Assembly: GCA_022592435.1 (NCBI GenBank)
Contig: JABYQS010000129.1
Span: 46,098 to 110,097, forward strand
Direction of reading: 5' to 3'
Length of the DNA stretch: 64,000 nucleotides
DNA from: Cerioporus squamosus
Lineage: Eukaryota; Basidiomycota; Agaricomycetes; Polyporales; Polyporaceae
The notes beneath the pieces are model-generated. The model searched no databases. It was not told where the DNA came from and saw only the letters and a program-made list of their open reading frames with translations. This document shows positions 24,551 through 36,079 of this stretch, piece by piece; positions within the stretch are counted from its first letter, which is position 1, and every line of letters begins with the position of its first letter. A program made the position numbers and the translations under genes.

Positions 24551-27500
24551 TGTTGTTCCCAGCATGGCTTGAGTGCGATGCTGGAAGTGTGGCGATCCCC
24601 ATCAGTCAGGTCTTTATTGTGCTCGGGTTGACCTTACTCACCGATTTCCACAGCCACAGGGTCCAGGAGACGTCGCTGCAAGGAGGACGCCATGTCGTGA
24701 GTACCTTCACGCTCACCCACGGAAACGATGGCTACTTACACGTGTGATCTTTTGCCTTGCAGGATCCCATGCGCACGCGCTCAATCTGGGAGACCTCGTA
24801 AGCACAGACTGAGAGAGACGACGCACAGAGCGCAAGACAACGTACACGCGCGGTTACGCCTCCGGGAGCCTGCTCAACGCAGCAGCCGTGACCTGGGAGG
24901 GGGAGGAAGAGAAGTACCAGCCGGCAGTCAGCAAGCGCAACACGATGCGGGAGAGACACAAGCCAAGCACAGGCTCACCTGGGAGACGACTCACCGGGCA
25001 CTCAGGCTCGTCCGACCGGTGGCGAGCACGGAGCTCGACGAGCTGCAGAGGCTGACGTTGAAGAGGTGCGTTTCTTGGGAGCGTGTTCGAGTCGGGAGCA
25101 GCACGAAGGCCGCTGAAGTGTGCGTACCCCATGCAGGACAAGCTTATAGCGGCCTCGGGCTCTCCGTGTGTTGCTCGACATGGCAGTCTCCGCGGGACAC
25201 TGGGCTCCCGAACTTGGACGCGTGTGCGTGCATACCATGGGCCACCGCTGCACATCGGACGTCAGACGGCGGACGTCGGCATACCTGTCGTCGCACAGAG
25301 TCGCATGTGGCAGCGTCCGAGTCGTTCCAGGGACTCATTCAAGCGAGTCACTCTCTGTCAACCCGAAGCCGAGAAAACATTTTATGCCCGTGCAAGACCG
25401 GTCGCGACGAGGACGGTTGGGAACGGCATGGAAGGTCGTGCCCGGGTTCTCGCGACGGCGTGCAAACCCCCGTCAGCTCGGCGACGGCAAGTCCTCACGC
25501 AGACCGCACCTGCAGCTTGAAACATCAGGGTTTGTTTCCGATGCGACGCTCTGCGCGGGCGCGTCCTTCACGGGGCAGAGTCTCGGCTTCGAGGGTTACA
25601 CAGGCTACTACGCCACGATGGCATGCCAAGTGCTGGGCAGGAGGCGACGCTGCTCAAGTTGGACGTGACCCCGAGGGTCCGGGGTTTGTGGACGGACAGA
25701 CAACAGGATCGTACGTTGCACGTCTGGCACAAAGCTGCTCGATTGCCGCTTGGAGTCGTTAGGTTCGACTTGGATGTTTCAAGCGTCGGAGACTCGCACT
25801 CTTGACTAGGAGCAGGTGCGTACTCACTTACTGTACTATCATAGTTCCCTGCTTCCGAAGTCCTCGAAGGACTGCTTGTGATGAGTCTTCTTGATAACTC
25901 TTGTGCACTGCGTGATATACTTACCGACACCTTACAGGAATCCAGGAATCAGAAGACACGAAGTCGGTCCAGGCGTCGCGCTCCGATCAGCTGTAGCAAG
26001 CGGAGAAATGTCCCGGGCTTTATCCCGACGGCGTGCGGAGGAGCCGGCTGCTACGCAGGGTCTTCCACCGCCGCTTCAAGTTGGAGTGTCCATGAGGTTC
26101 AGGGTGCGTGTTTGCGACATTGGACGAGTGGCCCATGGTTGCTTCCAAGACTGCTCGGCGCCGCTTCATCGTATAGGAGACTCAGCTTCTCGAGCCGGTG
26201 CGTACACATTGTCAGGGTTCCCTGCTTTGTTGAAGGGACTAATAATAGTCAGTGCTCTCACTTGTCTGCAGTGCACGCAGTTTCGAAGCCGGCGTGTCGC
26301 TGCATCTAACTGGGAGATCCGGACGGAGACCTTTGGGCGCGGAGAGATCTCGACTTGTATGTAGATCAAGATTCGGATGCAGAACATGTGGTACGCGCAC
26401 TCCCATACCGGCGACATGCAGGAGGGAGAGTCTGCTCCGACGCCGCTGCGGGCTCGCTACGCGGAGTAGAAGGCACGGGACAACCCGCTCTGCGCACTCT
26501 GGGGAGCTGTATCTCCCGCTGCAGTCGAAGGTGAGGCTGCGTTCGTCAAGGTGAGCATCTACCATTCCTCACGCTGACTACCTGACGTTCATTCGAGACT
26601 CGGACGCTTCGCAGGAGCCTGTGACTGACACGCTGGCCCATGTATTCTGATGCTACAATTACAGAATTTTCCGCTCGCTTGGAGTTCACGGCAGTCCGTC
26701 CACCCATCGCTGCAGCAATGACGTACCTTCTGAAGCCCTGCGCTCGCCGGGAGATCGAACGGAATCGCCTACCCCAACCCGGCGCGGACAGGGAGCCTAG
26801 CGCCAGAGGTCGACGTCAAGGTCGAGCAAGTTTCAGATGAACTGGAAAGCGGTATGTATTCTCTGATATCGGCGACTTCCCGGCACGCCCTGATAACTCC
26901 CGCTTCGATGCAGAACACTATGTATGTCCCCGGGAAGCCGGACAGAAGGCACAGAGCTGTCCACCCGGCGCAGAGCGGGAGATTGTAAACCGCTCCTTCG
27001 GTTGTACGATCCTCGGCGCGACGCGCTCACATCCGTAGACGAAAGCAACACGGTCACCGTCTTCGGACGATCGCGGAGCTCACTTCGGTCCGCTAGTTTC
27101 GTCGCATGGAGTCTCCCAGCCAGGTTGCGCTCAAGGCGTTCGCGGAGTCCTTCGCAAGGTCGATGCATGCAAGCCCGTGCGGATTGCAAGCAGCTGCAAA
27201 GAACGCAGGGTTCCGAGATCGCTCGGACTCCCGACTGCGTGACAGGAAGGAGCGCATTCCGAAACATGCTGTGAAGGCCCGAACCCGGAGTGCTTACTCC
27301 CGGATACATTCACCGGTGAGTATGTCCAGCATGTGTTGATCCAGCGACATGCAACACACAGGATCCTCACGCATGCCCGGACAGCTACCCTGGGTCATTC
27401 CACGCTCCCAACTCGCACAGGCATGACACTACTTGGAACATTCAAGTATGTACGTAAACTCGTTTCATTCTCTGGCCAGTCACATCCCTGGTACTGATAC

Positions 27501-27690
27501 AACACACTTGCCAGCAATATGCAGGCGTGCATGCGCGGCCACATCGATGCCCTGCTTCTCTATTGTGCTCAGTTGCTTGAGCGGCGGACATGATCCTCCA
27601 ACGCGGCAAGGTAAGTACTTGGTATCGTCCGGCATGTTGTAACCATCGTGCAGAGGGGCTCACACCAGAATAGGGTCAGGCCATGACTCG
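24550..27690 (+). other. Intron-rich, unresolved plus-strand coding region
   Basis: Many short segments with protein-like composition are bounded by GT and AG, but no continuous model could be built. Examples: HRALRLVRPVASTELDELQR near 25000, VGIPVVAQSRMWQRPSRSRD near 25290, TGSLAPEVDVKVEQVSDELE near 26800, and NNMQACMRGHIDALLLYCAQ near 27520. They lie upstream of the GWPPYIPF exon, so they may be exons of one long gene, of several genes, or of a decayed gene. No known domain is recognised. Confidence 0.3.
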
Positions 27691-27831
27691 CTTGTCGCAA
27701 GACCCTGACGAAGCTTCCGGGAGACGGAGCTCGGAAGCTGATCACGATTCACCCCGGACGACTCGGACGCGAATAGTCTCGAGTCTTGCTCTGTAAGTTG
27801 CCGCTCTCTGTTTGTCTCGCTGGGTCCTCGC

Positions 27832-28809
27832 TTGCTGATGCGATCACGATCTCAACATTCCTTACAGCGTTCTTGTGAACGCACCTGTCGGACTCGCTTG
27901 TTCAAACTGGGAGCGCAAAATACATCACGGCCATGCGGCCATCGCCGTTCGCGAACACACGAGGGAGCCGTCAAAGTATTAGACAGCTGGTCCCCCAGGA
28001 CAATGCGCCTTCTCCGCCGTCGCGACTTCGACTCTATGCCCGCCGCCCGACGGCCCCTCCGATTTGTCTCCCATCCGCTGTCCTTCGAGCCTTACCCTCG
28101 TCCAGCTCCTGCTCGTCCGGCGCAGCCACCAGACCACGTGTACTCCAGCAATTCGAGTGCAGCAAGAGGTCGGCTTCGGAGCCTGCTCGACAAGGCCATC
28201 GGTGCGTAGTCTTCTTGTCCTTGACTCCCGGTGTGTACTGATGTATTTTCAGTCGAGCAGACGGGCGTCCATGATGCGAAGATGCAGTTCGTGATCACGT
28301 CGTTCTGCGCGAAGGTCTTCCTGCGGTTTGGCATCAAGCTCGTCGGCTGGCCGCCTTACATACCCTTCCAGAACTTCAGCGACGGCCCGGTGACCATGGA
28401 CGACATCCGGGAGCTCATCCGTCTCTGCCAGAGGGACCCGCCAGAGCTCCGTTTCGTTGCAGCGACACCGGAAGAGCTTCGAGCGGCGCGATCGGATGCG
28501 TCGCATGCCTGCCCCGGCCCTCTCTTCCCTGCGCGCGCGCCGAGGTACGAGAACAGCAACATCGGGCGCCGCATTCCGCACTTCGATGAGAACGAGCAAC
28601 TCACGCAGCCTCGCTACGAGCGTAACGGCCCGAAGAGCGCAAAGGTCGTCTCGGATGAGGAGGACGGAGAGCCCTCGGTGGACGTCGCTGAGGAGGACCT
28701 GCCGCCGATGGTCACGCGGTGGGGAGTTCGTATGATTTGGTACAACGGTGTCTGGCGGGACATCGGTGAGGGAGAGCTGTCGGACGATCCTATATCTGAT
28801 TGCGAGTAG
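27832..28809 (+). CDS. Uncharacterised protein with GWPPYIPF motif (3' part of a gene)
   Basis: The last exon (from 28252) is clear: VEQTGVHDAKMQFVITSFCA, then RFGIKLVGWPPYIPFQNFSD, VTMDDIRELIRLCQRDPPEL, an acidic stretch VVSDEEDGEPSVDVAEEDLP and the end GEGELSDDPISDCE-stop. An intron of about 50 nt joins it to a preceding exon ending GRLRSLLDKAI; the frame matches. Further 5' exons are not settled. The pattern 'fxxfGI-L-GWP--IPF-N-S--...L--L...L-F' recalls recurrent Agaricomycete proteins of unknown function, from memory only. No domain can be named. Its codon use is like that of the neighbouring genes. Confidence 0.5.
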
Positions 28810-29940
28810 TCCGTCTGTTCTGTTCGCTCCCTATTGCCAATGCTCATCTCTGTAGCTATCCCTCGTGAATCCGAAGTGATACTCGGGGTTGTTCAGTGAG
28901 GCTCAGTCTTCCGAGCATCTCACCTTTACAACCCACAGATGCCCACACTCATCCTTCGCACTTCTCTGCTCGCCTCGCTCTCGCTTGCACTCAGTCAGCT
29001 CACGCTAGACAATGGAGGTGCGTCACTCAATGCACATTCTTCCCAGAGTGTGGTACTGACACAGACTACGTAGCAGCTCGCCGTTCCAAGTACTACAAAG
29101 ACATCAACATCGGCGTCCGACCTCCGCATGAGTCCTGACGTCGCCGGACAGAGAGCTTCCGTGTCTAGTAAGTACGTTGTATTTCCTCCTGTCTACGTGC
29201 GCATGTCTCACCCTTGCTCATGCACGCTCCCGGCGGCACCGCGTCAATCTTGATGAGGTCTCCCGGGCGCGTCGCAGCGCACCGTCTACAGGGTTCCCGG
29301 CTGGTCACCAGCACACGTCGCTCTCCAATCGATTCCCCCCTCCTCCATGTCCGCCCGTCTGGTCCCAGCAGTGCCGCGCCCATGTTAACGAGGTCTCCCG
29401 GGGACATCTTGATGCGCCCTCCACGGCCTTCTGGGTGTCTACCAGCTCTAGCGCTCCCCTCTCTAGGTGAGTACATTCGTCGTTGAAAACCCTTGTAGTC
29501 CCTCCTCTCTATGTCCACACATCTGTTTCTTGTAATTTATGAGCCTGACGGGGTCGCGTCGGCGCTGATGAGTCTCCCGGTCCTTCTCGAGGACCTCTGC
29601 TCTGCAGTGTGCGCGCTGTTTGGAAGCGACCATCAGTTCCACGAGATGTACGCGCTGCATACCTCTCGCTGTCTCGTCTCTGCGTTCATGATCATCCCAG
29701 ATACTGACGTAGTCACGTCTCCTGCAGACTATGATCCGGGTTCTCATACGACACAATGTGGTCACCGTGTCGGTCGCCTGCAGAGTGTTCCAGTCACGAG
29801 CACAGTCCCAGGAGCGGGCAGGAGGGCAGCGGTAGACGTTTCAGCTCGTACACGGCATGGTGAGGTGGCGGTACGAGTCAGAGAGTCGGCAGCTACTGCG
29901 AGTCGCGCGGCCGTCCCAGATATGGTAACCTAGGCGCTCA
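28810..29940 (+). other. Possible multi-exon coding region with a repeated peptide motif
   Basis: A segment at 28939-29138 can be spliced to MPTLILRTSLLASLSLALSQ, a signal-peptide-like start, but stops soon after. The open frame 29214-29466 ends at a GTGAGT donor and contains TASILMRSPGRVA and APMLTRSPGDILM. A later frame (about 29540-29600) has VASALMSLPVLLED. The three share a G/A-x-x-L-M/T-R/S-S-P pattern. No complete gene model and no family. Confidence 0.25.
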
Positions 29941-30083
29941 TGCCCGCGGAAGTCCTTCGTCGCTTGTCTGTGTGCGCGTACGTGTAGTCATAGTAAGATA
30001 TATTGTAGCTCCTGTACTAGATACATGCATGGAATAATTACGCCCGCTTGCCCCATACATTCCAGGTCTTGAGCCCTAGCCCC

Positions 30084-30213
30084 AGCTATGCAAGAGTGCC
30101 ATTGCCCTATCTAGTTGAGCTGCAAGAGCGCCATCACCGTACCTAGTTTAGCTGCAAGAGAGGGCTATGAGCCTACCTAGTACAGCTGCGAGAGAGAGGT
30201 ATGAACAAGACTA
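30084..30213 (+). repeat. Degenerate ~33-bp tandem repeat, about four units
   Basis: Units start AGCTATGCAAGAG, AGCTGCAAGAGCG, AGCTGCAAGAGAG and AGCTGCGAGAGAG, each followed by a CCTATCTAG or CCTACCTAG-like end. It stands about 140 bp left of the boundary of duplication copy B. Confidence 0.7.
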
Positions 30214-30491
30214 AGGCACTCGATGTATCTGGGAGATCTGGCCCTTTTATGGCTGACACCGTGCATGCTGAACTTGCATCTGGTGTGTCCCTCCTTGTCG
30301 ATCTCCGCAATACGCAGGTGCGTCGAAGTCGCACGTCTCTCACGAACAAATACAAAGCGCCACGTACTCATCTATCTCACTGCGAGCTTGCCGAGTCGAT
30401 GCAGATCTTGCGAGCCTTACAGCACTTAAGGCAAAAGCACAAACTGCAAAGGTGATCATATTGAACACCAAAATCGCACAATACGCCAGGG

Positions 30492-31235
30492 TCATACTGT
30501 GAAAACGCCCGTAGCGTAGCCAGCTGGACGCATCACCGCACCCTGGCTTCTCATACGGTACTTCTGCTCGACGATCAGAAGAGATGTGAGAACAAGATGC
30601 GCGATGCTCTCGACCTCCGGCTGCAAGGATAGGGTCGGCATCTCGGTCACTTCGACCCCATCGACGTTCTGCCGATATGCCGTTCGGTACCACGCTACAG
30701 GGGTTAGCGGGTTCTGCTGATCATAGAGCTTACAATGAAGTCAGCACCCGGAAGAGAAGATGGTTAGGAAGACATATACTGACCGCGATCTCTCGAAGGC
30801 TGGTCGGCTTCCATGTGTACGTTCTATCCCCTATGCCTGGGACGCTGCGGACAGAAGACGTCAACTCTATAGGTCAGTTCCCCCTCGTACCCGGCTCGGG
30901 CGAAGCAGAAGAAGAGGAATATACGATATTGTGAATGTCTTGTGCTTGATCCATTTCTTCGTCCTCGTCGGCCCACCGCCGAGGAAGGTGATCGTGTCCG
31001 GGAGCATCTCGTTCCGCTGGATGCTCGCCAGCTTGATCGAGTCCGAACCCTCCACCTTGCACAGGTCCGTACGCGAAAACGACCTTCCCGGCATTCTGAT
31101 CGTGTACACGACGGCAGCGCTTCCCCGGAGGCGCAGGTCCGCGTTCGTCAGGCTGTCGCGATCAAAGACGAGCTCCGTGCGCGCGAAGCGGTCGGGGAGC
31201 TCGGTGGGGTTCACGAGGGTGAGCTGCGAGTCCAT
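30492..31235 (-). pseudogene. DUF6593 gene, copy B, with a lost splice donor
   Basis: Nearly identical to the copy A gene, with the same start (MDSQLTLVNP) and the same last exon (stop 30492-30494). The donor of intron 1 is changed: copy A reads TTCACG|GTATCG, copy B reads TTCACA|ATATCG, so the GT at 30928-30929 has become AT. A nearby GTATAT six bases downstream would put exon 2 out of frame. Exon 1 alone remains open for 102 residues and would run into the intron. Whether the locus still makes a protein depends on alternative splicing. Confidence 0.5.
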
Positions 31236-31852
31236 GGGATGTGCCAGTGGTGGTCCAGTGTCAGGATGCGTTCGGCGTAGGACGGCTTTGCGGTGGCCGT
31301 GGAGGGAGTTCTGGGACCTGGGCAAGGATCACGAGGAGGACGTCGTGCACAGCCCGGTACTTCTGCCTGGTATGAAGACGCCAAGGCAGTCCACGGGGGA
31401 GCCTATCTCAGTGCGAAGTCTACCTCGACACTTCGTGGAGTTGATCCGAAATTGAGCAGGATCTGAAGGATGCCATCCCTGTCAACGGAATTCCTCTGAT
31501 TCTCAGTCTCTGTTAAGGCTTGCGGGTACGGCACGCCGAGTGGAACCTCGCGCCGGGCACTTCGACGGTGCTCCGCGCTGCAACGGCAGTATCCTTCAAT
31601 AAAGGAGTAAGTATTGCTGAGTCGCCTGAAAGCAGAGCAAGAAACAGCGCAATATTAGAGTGCGGTGGTGGTGATGGTGGTCGAAGACGAAGTTGCTGCA
31701 GTAGGCGCCTGTGAGACTTCAGTGCACAAGCCTGCGTTCGACTCCCCGACCTGGAGTCTTGATACAGACTGTTTCTTCTCGGACTACCGTATGTACATCT
31801 CTTGCATATTCGCGATCCTACTAGTACGATAGAGTCGATGCAACACGACTGC

Positions 31853-32975
31853 CTATCTGCTAGCTTCCGCAAGTCTCTCCATGACCTTATCCCTATCGAC
31901 CCCATCCGCATTTGTCGAGTGTGCCAACTCCTCACACCGCTCCCCATCCCTCAGCGTCATCCTCGCCTTGTTCCTCACCAGCATCAGCGCGTCCGTCCCC
32001 AGCTGCACGCGCAGCGGCGGGTCGCGCATCCCCGCGACCTCCACCAGCGCGCGGGCCGCCTTGCGTGGGTCCCCGATGAACACCGCACCCTTGGTCATCT
32101 CGCGAAAACGCACGCTGGGCGCGTGCGGCTTGTCGTACGCGGGGTGGATGGGCAGGTGCAGCATGGACGCGCCGCCCCATTCGGTGCGGAACCCGCCGGG
32201 CTCGACGATGACACCCTGAATGTTCCACTCTGGGAGCATCTCTTTCGTGAAGGCTTCCGTGAAGCCCTCGAGTGCTGGGGGTGCCATGCCAGTACTTGGT
32301 CAGCGTCGACCGACGACACCTCGGAGGCAGCGAGGGAGACGGGAGGCGTACCGAACTTCCCGGCGTTGTAGTAGGCTCGAGTTGCATTTCCTATGTATCC
32401 GCCTGCCGAGCTGATGTTCAGGACGCGTCCGCCATGGCTGGGAGGGTTGACGTCCGCAGGAACTTGATAGCCTACAGCGTCGCGTCAGCTCACTGAGCAC
32501 AACATCCCAAGGACACGAGATCGCCGGGGCGTGACACTCACCTCCTTCGTGACGTGCATGGGGCCCCAGAAGAGCGTCTCCACCATCCGCCGGGCCTCGT
32601 GCTCCGGAGTGCCTTCGATCTCGCTCTGGATGCCGTAACCGGCGTTGTTGACGACGACGTCCAGGCGTCCGAAGTGCATCTTCGCCGCTGCGAATGCGTT
32701 CGCGATCTGCTGTTCGTCAGTCACGTCGAGCGCAACGACGAGGAGCTGCGAGGCAGGGTACCGCTGCGGGAGGTCGCTGAGAGCGTCCGGACGGCGAGCT
32801 GTTGCTACTGCGCGCTCGCCGGAGTCGAGGACCTCTTCGAGGAGCGCCCTGCCTAGTCCCTGGGAGCTTCCTGTGACTGGACGAATCGTGATTGCTGACG
32901 AGGAGGGAGGGACGGAGAGATGTGCGACTTACTGAACCACACTCTAGTGTTGTCCGGTTGTTGTTGAGACGACAT
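31853..32975 (-). pseudogene. Short-chain dehydrogenase/reductase, copy B, frameshifted
   Basis: Same four-exon structure as copy A with start ATG 32973-32975 and stop 31853-31855. In exon 3, copy A reads (plus strand) GGTTGACGTTGCGCAGGAAC and copy B reads GGTTGACGTCCGCAGGAAC, one base fewer, at about 32452-32454. This shifts the frame right after AIKFLR, before the catalytic Ser and YxxxK, and the protein would end early. The Rossmann part (TGSSQGLG, NNAG) and the C-terminal exon are otherwise intact, so the lesion is recent or an assembly error. Confidence 0.65.
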
Positions 32976-33021
32976 AGTTCGCTCAAGGGAGGGCCTGTGC
33001 TGGTATGCTGCAGCAGGAGCT

Positions 33022-33029
33022 CTATATAA
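33022..33029 (-). promoter_or_regulatory. TATA box of SDR copy B
   Basis: Same TTATATAG element as upstream of SDR copy A, about 48 bp before the start codon. Confidence 0.45.
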
Positions 33030-34524
33030 GGATGTCCGGGTTGTTAAGTTCCCTATGATGCAGACCGTGCCCTGAGTACGCGCAAGCAGCCAGCGATCGG
33101 CACAAGTATCGTTTGCAACTGTGAATTGGAAACGAACCTTCTCGGAGAGAGGTCGGCTTGTGTGAGATCATCGCAGCATACCCGATCGGCATATGTCAAC
33201 ACTTGAGTTTATTCTTCAGTACGTGCATGGTGGATATCAAAGAAAGACGTCGCACCTCTGTGAGCCTCCTGGGGCGAACGAGTCGCGAGTCGGCGCAGAT
33301 ATGCACATACGATCATCAACAAGCCATTCGAGTCATAGACCATGGAGGAGGAGAGAAGTTGGAGCCAGGGGAATAAGTGCGGCTGCCCCTTGTCGGTCTT
33401 CCGCCAACTGCTCGAGTCTTGTTTAGTATTTGTCCATGCGGAAGAGATGGCAGGGCGCACCCCTGTCTGAGATCCCCTGGGTCCTCCACTGAGTGCCACG
33501 ACTACTCGAGGCAGAGAGCGATCCCCGATGGTTTCCAGCTTGCACCCTGCATCGAACATTGAACAGTCTGTAAGGTTATACCCAACCCTCACAGCCATGG
33601 TCCATGATACAGATCCAGCTGCATCGGCGACCCGCGATAGTAAGTCGCCGCACCATGGCACTCGCACTCAGGACACAACTGTGAAGCCTCTCCGCGATCA
33701 GAGCCCATGACATTCAAGTAGTGGATGTATATCCATAATATATCCACTCGCTTGGGCTTGCTCGCAGGTACACGTGGCGACAACGACCAAGGTTCAGGCT
33801 GCACTTGTCGTAGAATGTCTGAAGGCGGCTCTGATCGCGGAGGAAGCTGAAGACATGTGGTGAGCATGGACGTACAGACCTTTGAAGCAGTTCGAGGATG
33901 GACATGGCTGCATATTACATGCATATGAATGCCAAGCTTGAAGAACAAGTATACTGTGTTTCTCTCGATGAATTCATGAAGTTTCGTGAGCCATGGTGTG
34001 CATGTGAACGTTTGTTCCCGAGCCGAACACGCAGTACCGCCAGTAAGTACGCGCTCCCACCTGCTGCGTAATAAATATTCACGATGGAACGCAGATTCAG
34101 TGGTAAACTAGAGTGAACTTCTAGTACGCTGGTGAGACTGCACGCACCAGGATGCTTCGTGATAAGTAGCGGCCTGGAGAGGAGGAGGAGTATCGTCACG
34201 GTAGCGGCAAGTGCTAGTCCACGTGGCGTTGTTTGTCCACGGTGGGGAACCAAATAATTGTCGACCGGCGTCTGCCTTCCTCCTTCGCTCTCGTTCATTG
34301 TAGACTCGCTCGCTGTTGGCTCTCTGCTCGCTCGTCTGTGTCTGTGGGTGCCTCGTATCCTGGCGACGGCTCGTCTACGCGCTGCTGTGTACTCGTGTTT
34401 TCCTCGCTGCAAACACTTTCCTGAGAAGGCAACTTTCTGTGTGTCCATCTGCTCCCGCTCGGCCGATTGCTACTTCGCGTCCATTTCAATCCGCTACACA
34501 GGCAATCCATGCATTTTTGCGCGG

Positions 34525-34531
34525 TATATAA
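34525..34531 (+). promoter_or_regulatory. TATA box of the 71-aa protein gene
   Basis: TATATAA about 135 bp before the ATG at 34664. It supports a plus-strand transcript starting just after duplication copy B. Confidence 0.4.
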
Positions 34532-34663
34532 CCGGGACGAGTCTGACATGGAGTCTGCATCACCATCCAAGTCATCCAACGACCTCTCGACACCCAGAGT
34601 CCTCCGTCGCTCACCAGCACAACACCGCTCTACCACACCTTCACCTCGAGCACCATCTCCCAG

Positions 34664-34879
34664 ATGTCTTACTCCACGAACGCTCCCGTCTACACCTTCT
34701 CTACCTCCACCCCCGCGTCCCCGAACGCCTTCGCCCTCTTCGCGTCCACCCAGTCGCCGCGCGACACCTACCACATGTACGAGGACGCACGCCAGGTGCT
34801 GCGTCCGTCGAACGTTAACGGGCGCACCGCGCAGAGGAAGACCACCAAGTCCGGCCTGAAGAAGATCTTCGGGCTGTAG
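34664..34879 (+). CDS. Small hypothetical protein, 71 aa
   Basis: A single open frame from MSYSTNAPVYTFSTSTPASP through SPRDTYHMYEDARQVLRPSN to the basic end KTTKSGLKKIFGL. It is Ser/Thr-rich at the N-terminus and cationic at the C-terminus. A TATA box lies upstream, and the stop is followed by non-coding sequence. A competing frame (Pro/Ser-rich, 34467-34859) is the overlapping shadow. No family is recognised. Confidence 0.5.
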   Translation: MSYSTNAPVYTFSTSTPASPNAFALFASTQSPRDTYHMYEDARQVLRPSNVNGRTAQRKTTKSGLKKIFGL

Positions 34880-34882
34880 ACG

Positions 34883-35618
34883 CAAATGATCAAGCGTGGG
34901 CGAGTCCCCGCGCCAGCCATACCATCCCACCGCTCAAGTCGGCTCCGCGCCGCACCATTCCGCTCCCATGAGCGATGACCACCCTCCGTCGCGCGCTGCG
35001 CTACCGCACCGCCTTCGCTATATGCGCATGCCCGCACGCACTACCCCCGTCCCGCACCACGCATGGCCCCCTGGGCTACACGCCGTCAGCCTCGCGCTTC
35101 GCGAGTCGACATCCTCCAAGAGATCCTGCTGGATAGGAGGAACACCACGCCGCTGGGCGTAAGGACACACTGCTACGGACTACTGTTAACTCGTCTATCT
35201 CGCACTCTTTGTCGTACACTTGTGATACCTTCTTTTGAATCTAATACTGTGTTCGTGTCATCCTTCCTCTCTGTGCGATTCGTGCCCCTTCAGAAGCTTC
35301 TGGGTGTACTCAAGCGTGCACACGGATAGTTCGCACCAACATGTCTCCCGGAGGCAGACAATTCGGGCCTATCGAAGAGCAGACACACGACTGCGTCCGG
35401 AATCAGCACTCAGTACTCAGTGCGTGGATGGTAATGTATGTTCGTGCATGATTCTTCGCAGTCGGGACCGCTCGCTGACCATTTTGCGCTTCACGCAGGC
35501 AAACGGCGGCGTATTCGTCACTCTGGTCTCGCGCACACACACACAGAACTCGGAGGAACCAACTCAAGCATTAAACAATCATAACGTGACGACTACCACC
35601 GACAACCAATCCGCAAAT
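34883..35618. other. Intergenic region, no gene seen
   Basis: Between the 71-aa gene and the 3' end of the minus-strand hydrophobin. It contains a short CA microsatellite near 35530 and is AT-richer than coding regions. Confidence 0.45.
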
Positions 35619-36079
35619 CTAAAGAGAGACTGGCGCGCAGCCAATGGAGATGAGGCCGCCCTGCAATGAGCAATCCGAGGTCGGTATCCCCACACCTTGC
35701 CACCAGAGTACATAGCAGGAGGGACACTCACAACGTTGTTGTTCTCGCAGCACACCGCCTGCGACGCGCACGCGTTCCCGCTGCTGAGGCCGACGGCGGA
35801 GATCGGCGAGCACCCGAGCCCGAGCTGCGCCGTCACGCCCTGGAGGTCGATGCCGAGGACGGAGAGGAGCGCGGAGCCCGCGGCGGAGTCTGACTGTTCA
35901 CGAGGGCATCGTCAGTGCGGACTCCGGGGAAGGGGGAAAAGGTAGGCAAGAAGGGTAGGACGTACGCTCTCGACGCTGTTGCAGCACTGCACGGGCCCGG
36001 TGCTGCAGCTGCCGGTGTCCGCGGCGGCCGCAAGGAGCGCGAAGGAGAGGGTGGAGACGACAGCGAGGCGGGCGAACAT
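35619..36079 (-). CDS. Class I hydrophobin, canonical, 105 aa
   Basis: Exons 35966-36079, 35732-35893 and 35619-35660 close in frame. The signal peptide is MFARLAVVSTLSFALLAAAA. The mature part has all eight cysteines in the C-CC-C-C-CC-C order: SCSTGPVQCC, LGLGCSPISAVG, GNACASQAVCCENNNV and ISIGCAPVSL. Class I hydrophobins are secreted, self-assemble into amphipathic films, and coat aerial hyphae and fruiting bodies. The intron positions (after the first CC block and before the last Cys) are the usual ones for basidiomycete hydrophobins. A TATA element sits upstream at 36215-36221. Confidence 0.93.

Larger units (their letters stand above)
30355..34376 (+). repeat. Segmental duplication, copy B (~4.02 kb)
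   Basis: Direct repeat of 19598-23649 at a distance of about 10.77 kb. It has a 13-bp insertion near its left end, a 1-bp deletion in the SDR coding sequence near 32453, and a 15-bp deletion near 33480 relative to copy A. The sequences outside 30355 and 34376 are unrelated to those flanking copy A. Confidence 0.95.

Noticed and set aside
24728..25762. 344-codon open frame as a single gene
   Set aside because: It runs across several good GT and AG sites, and the protein-like pieces lie in different frames; treated as unresolved.
35525..35545. CA microsatellite
   Set aside because: Short simple repeat without any visible role.
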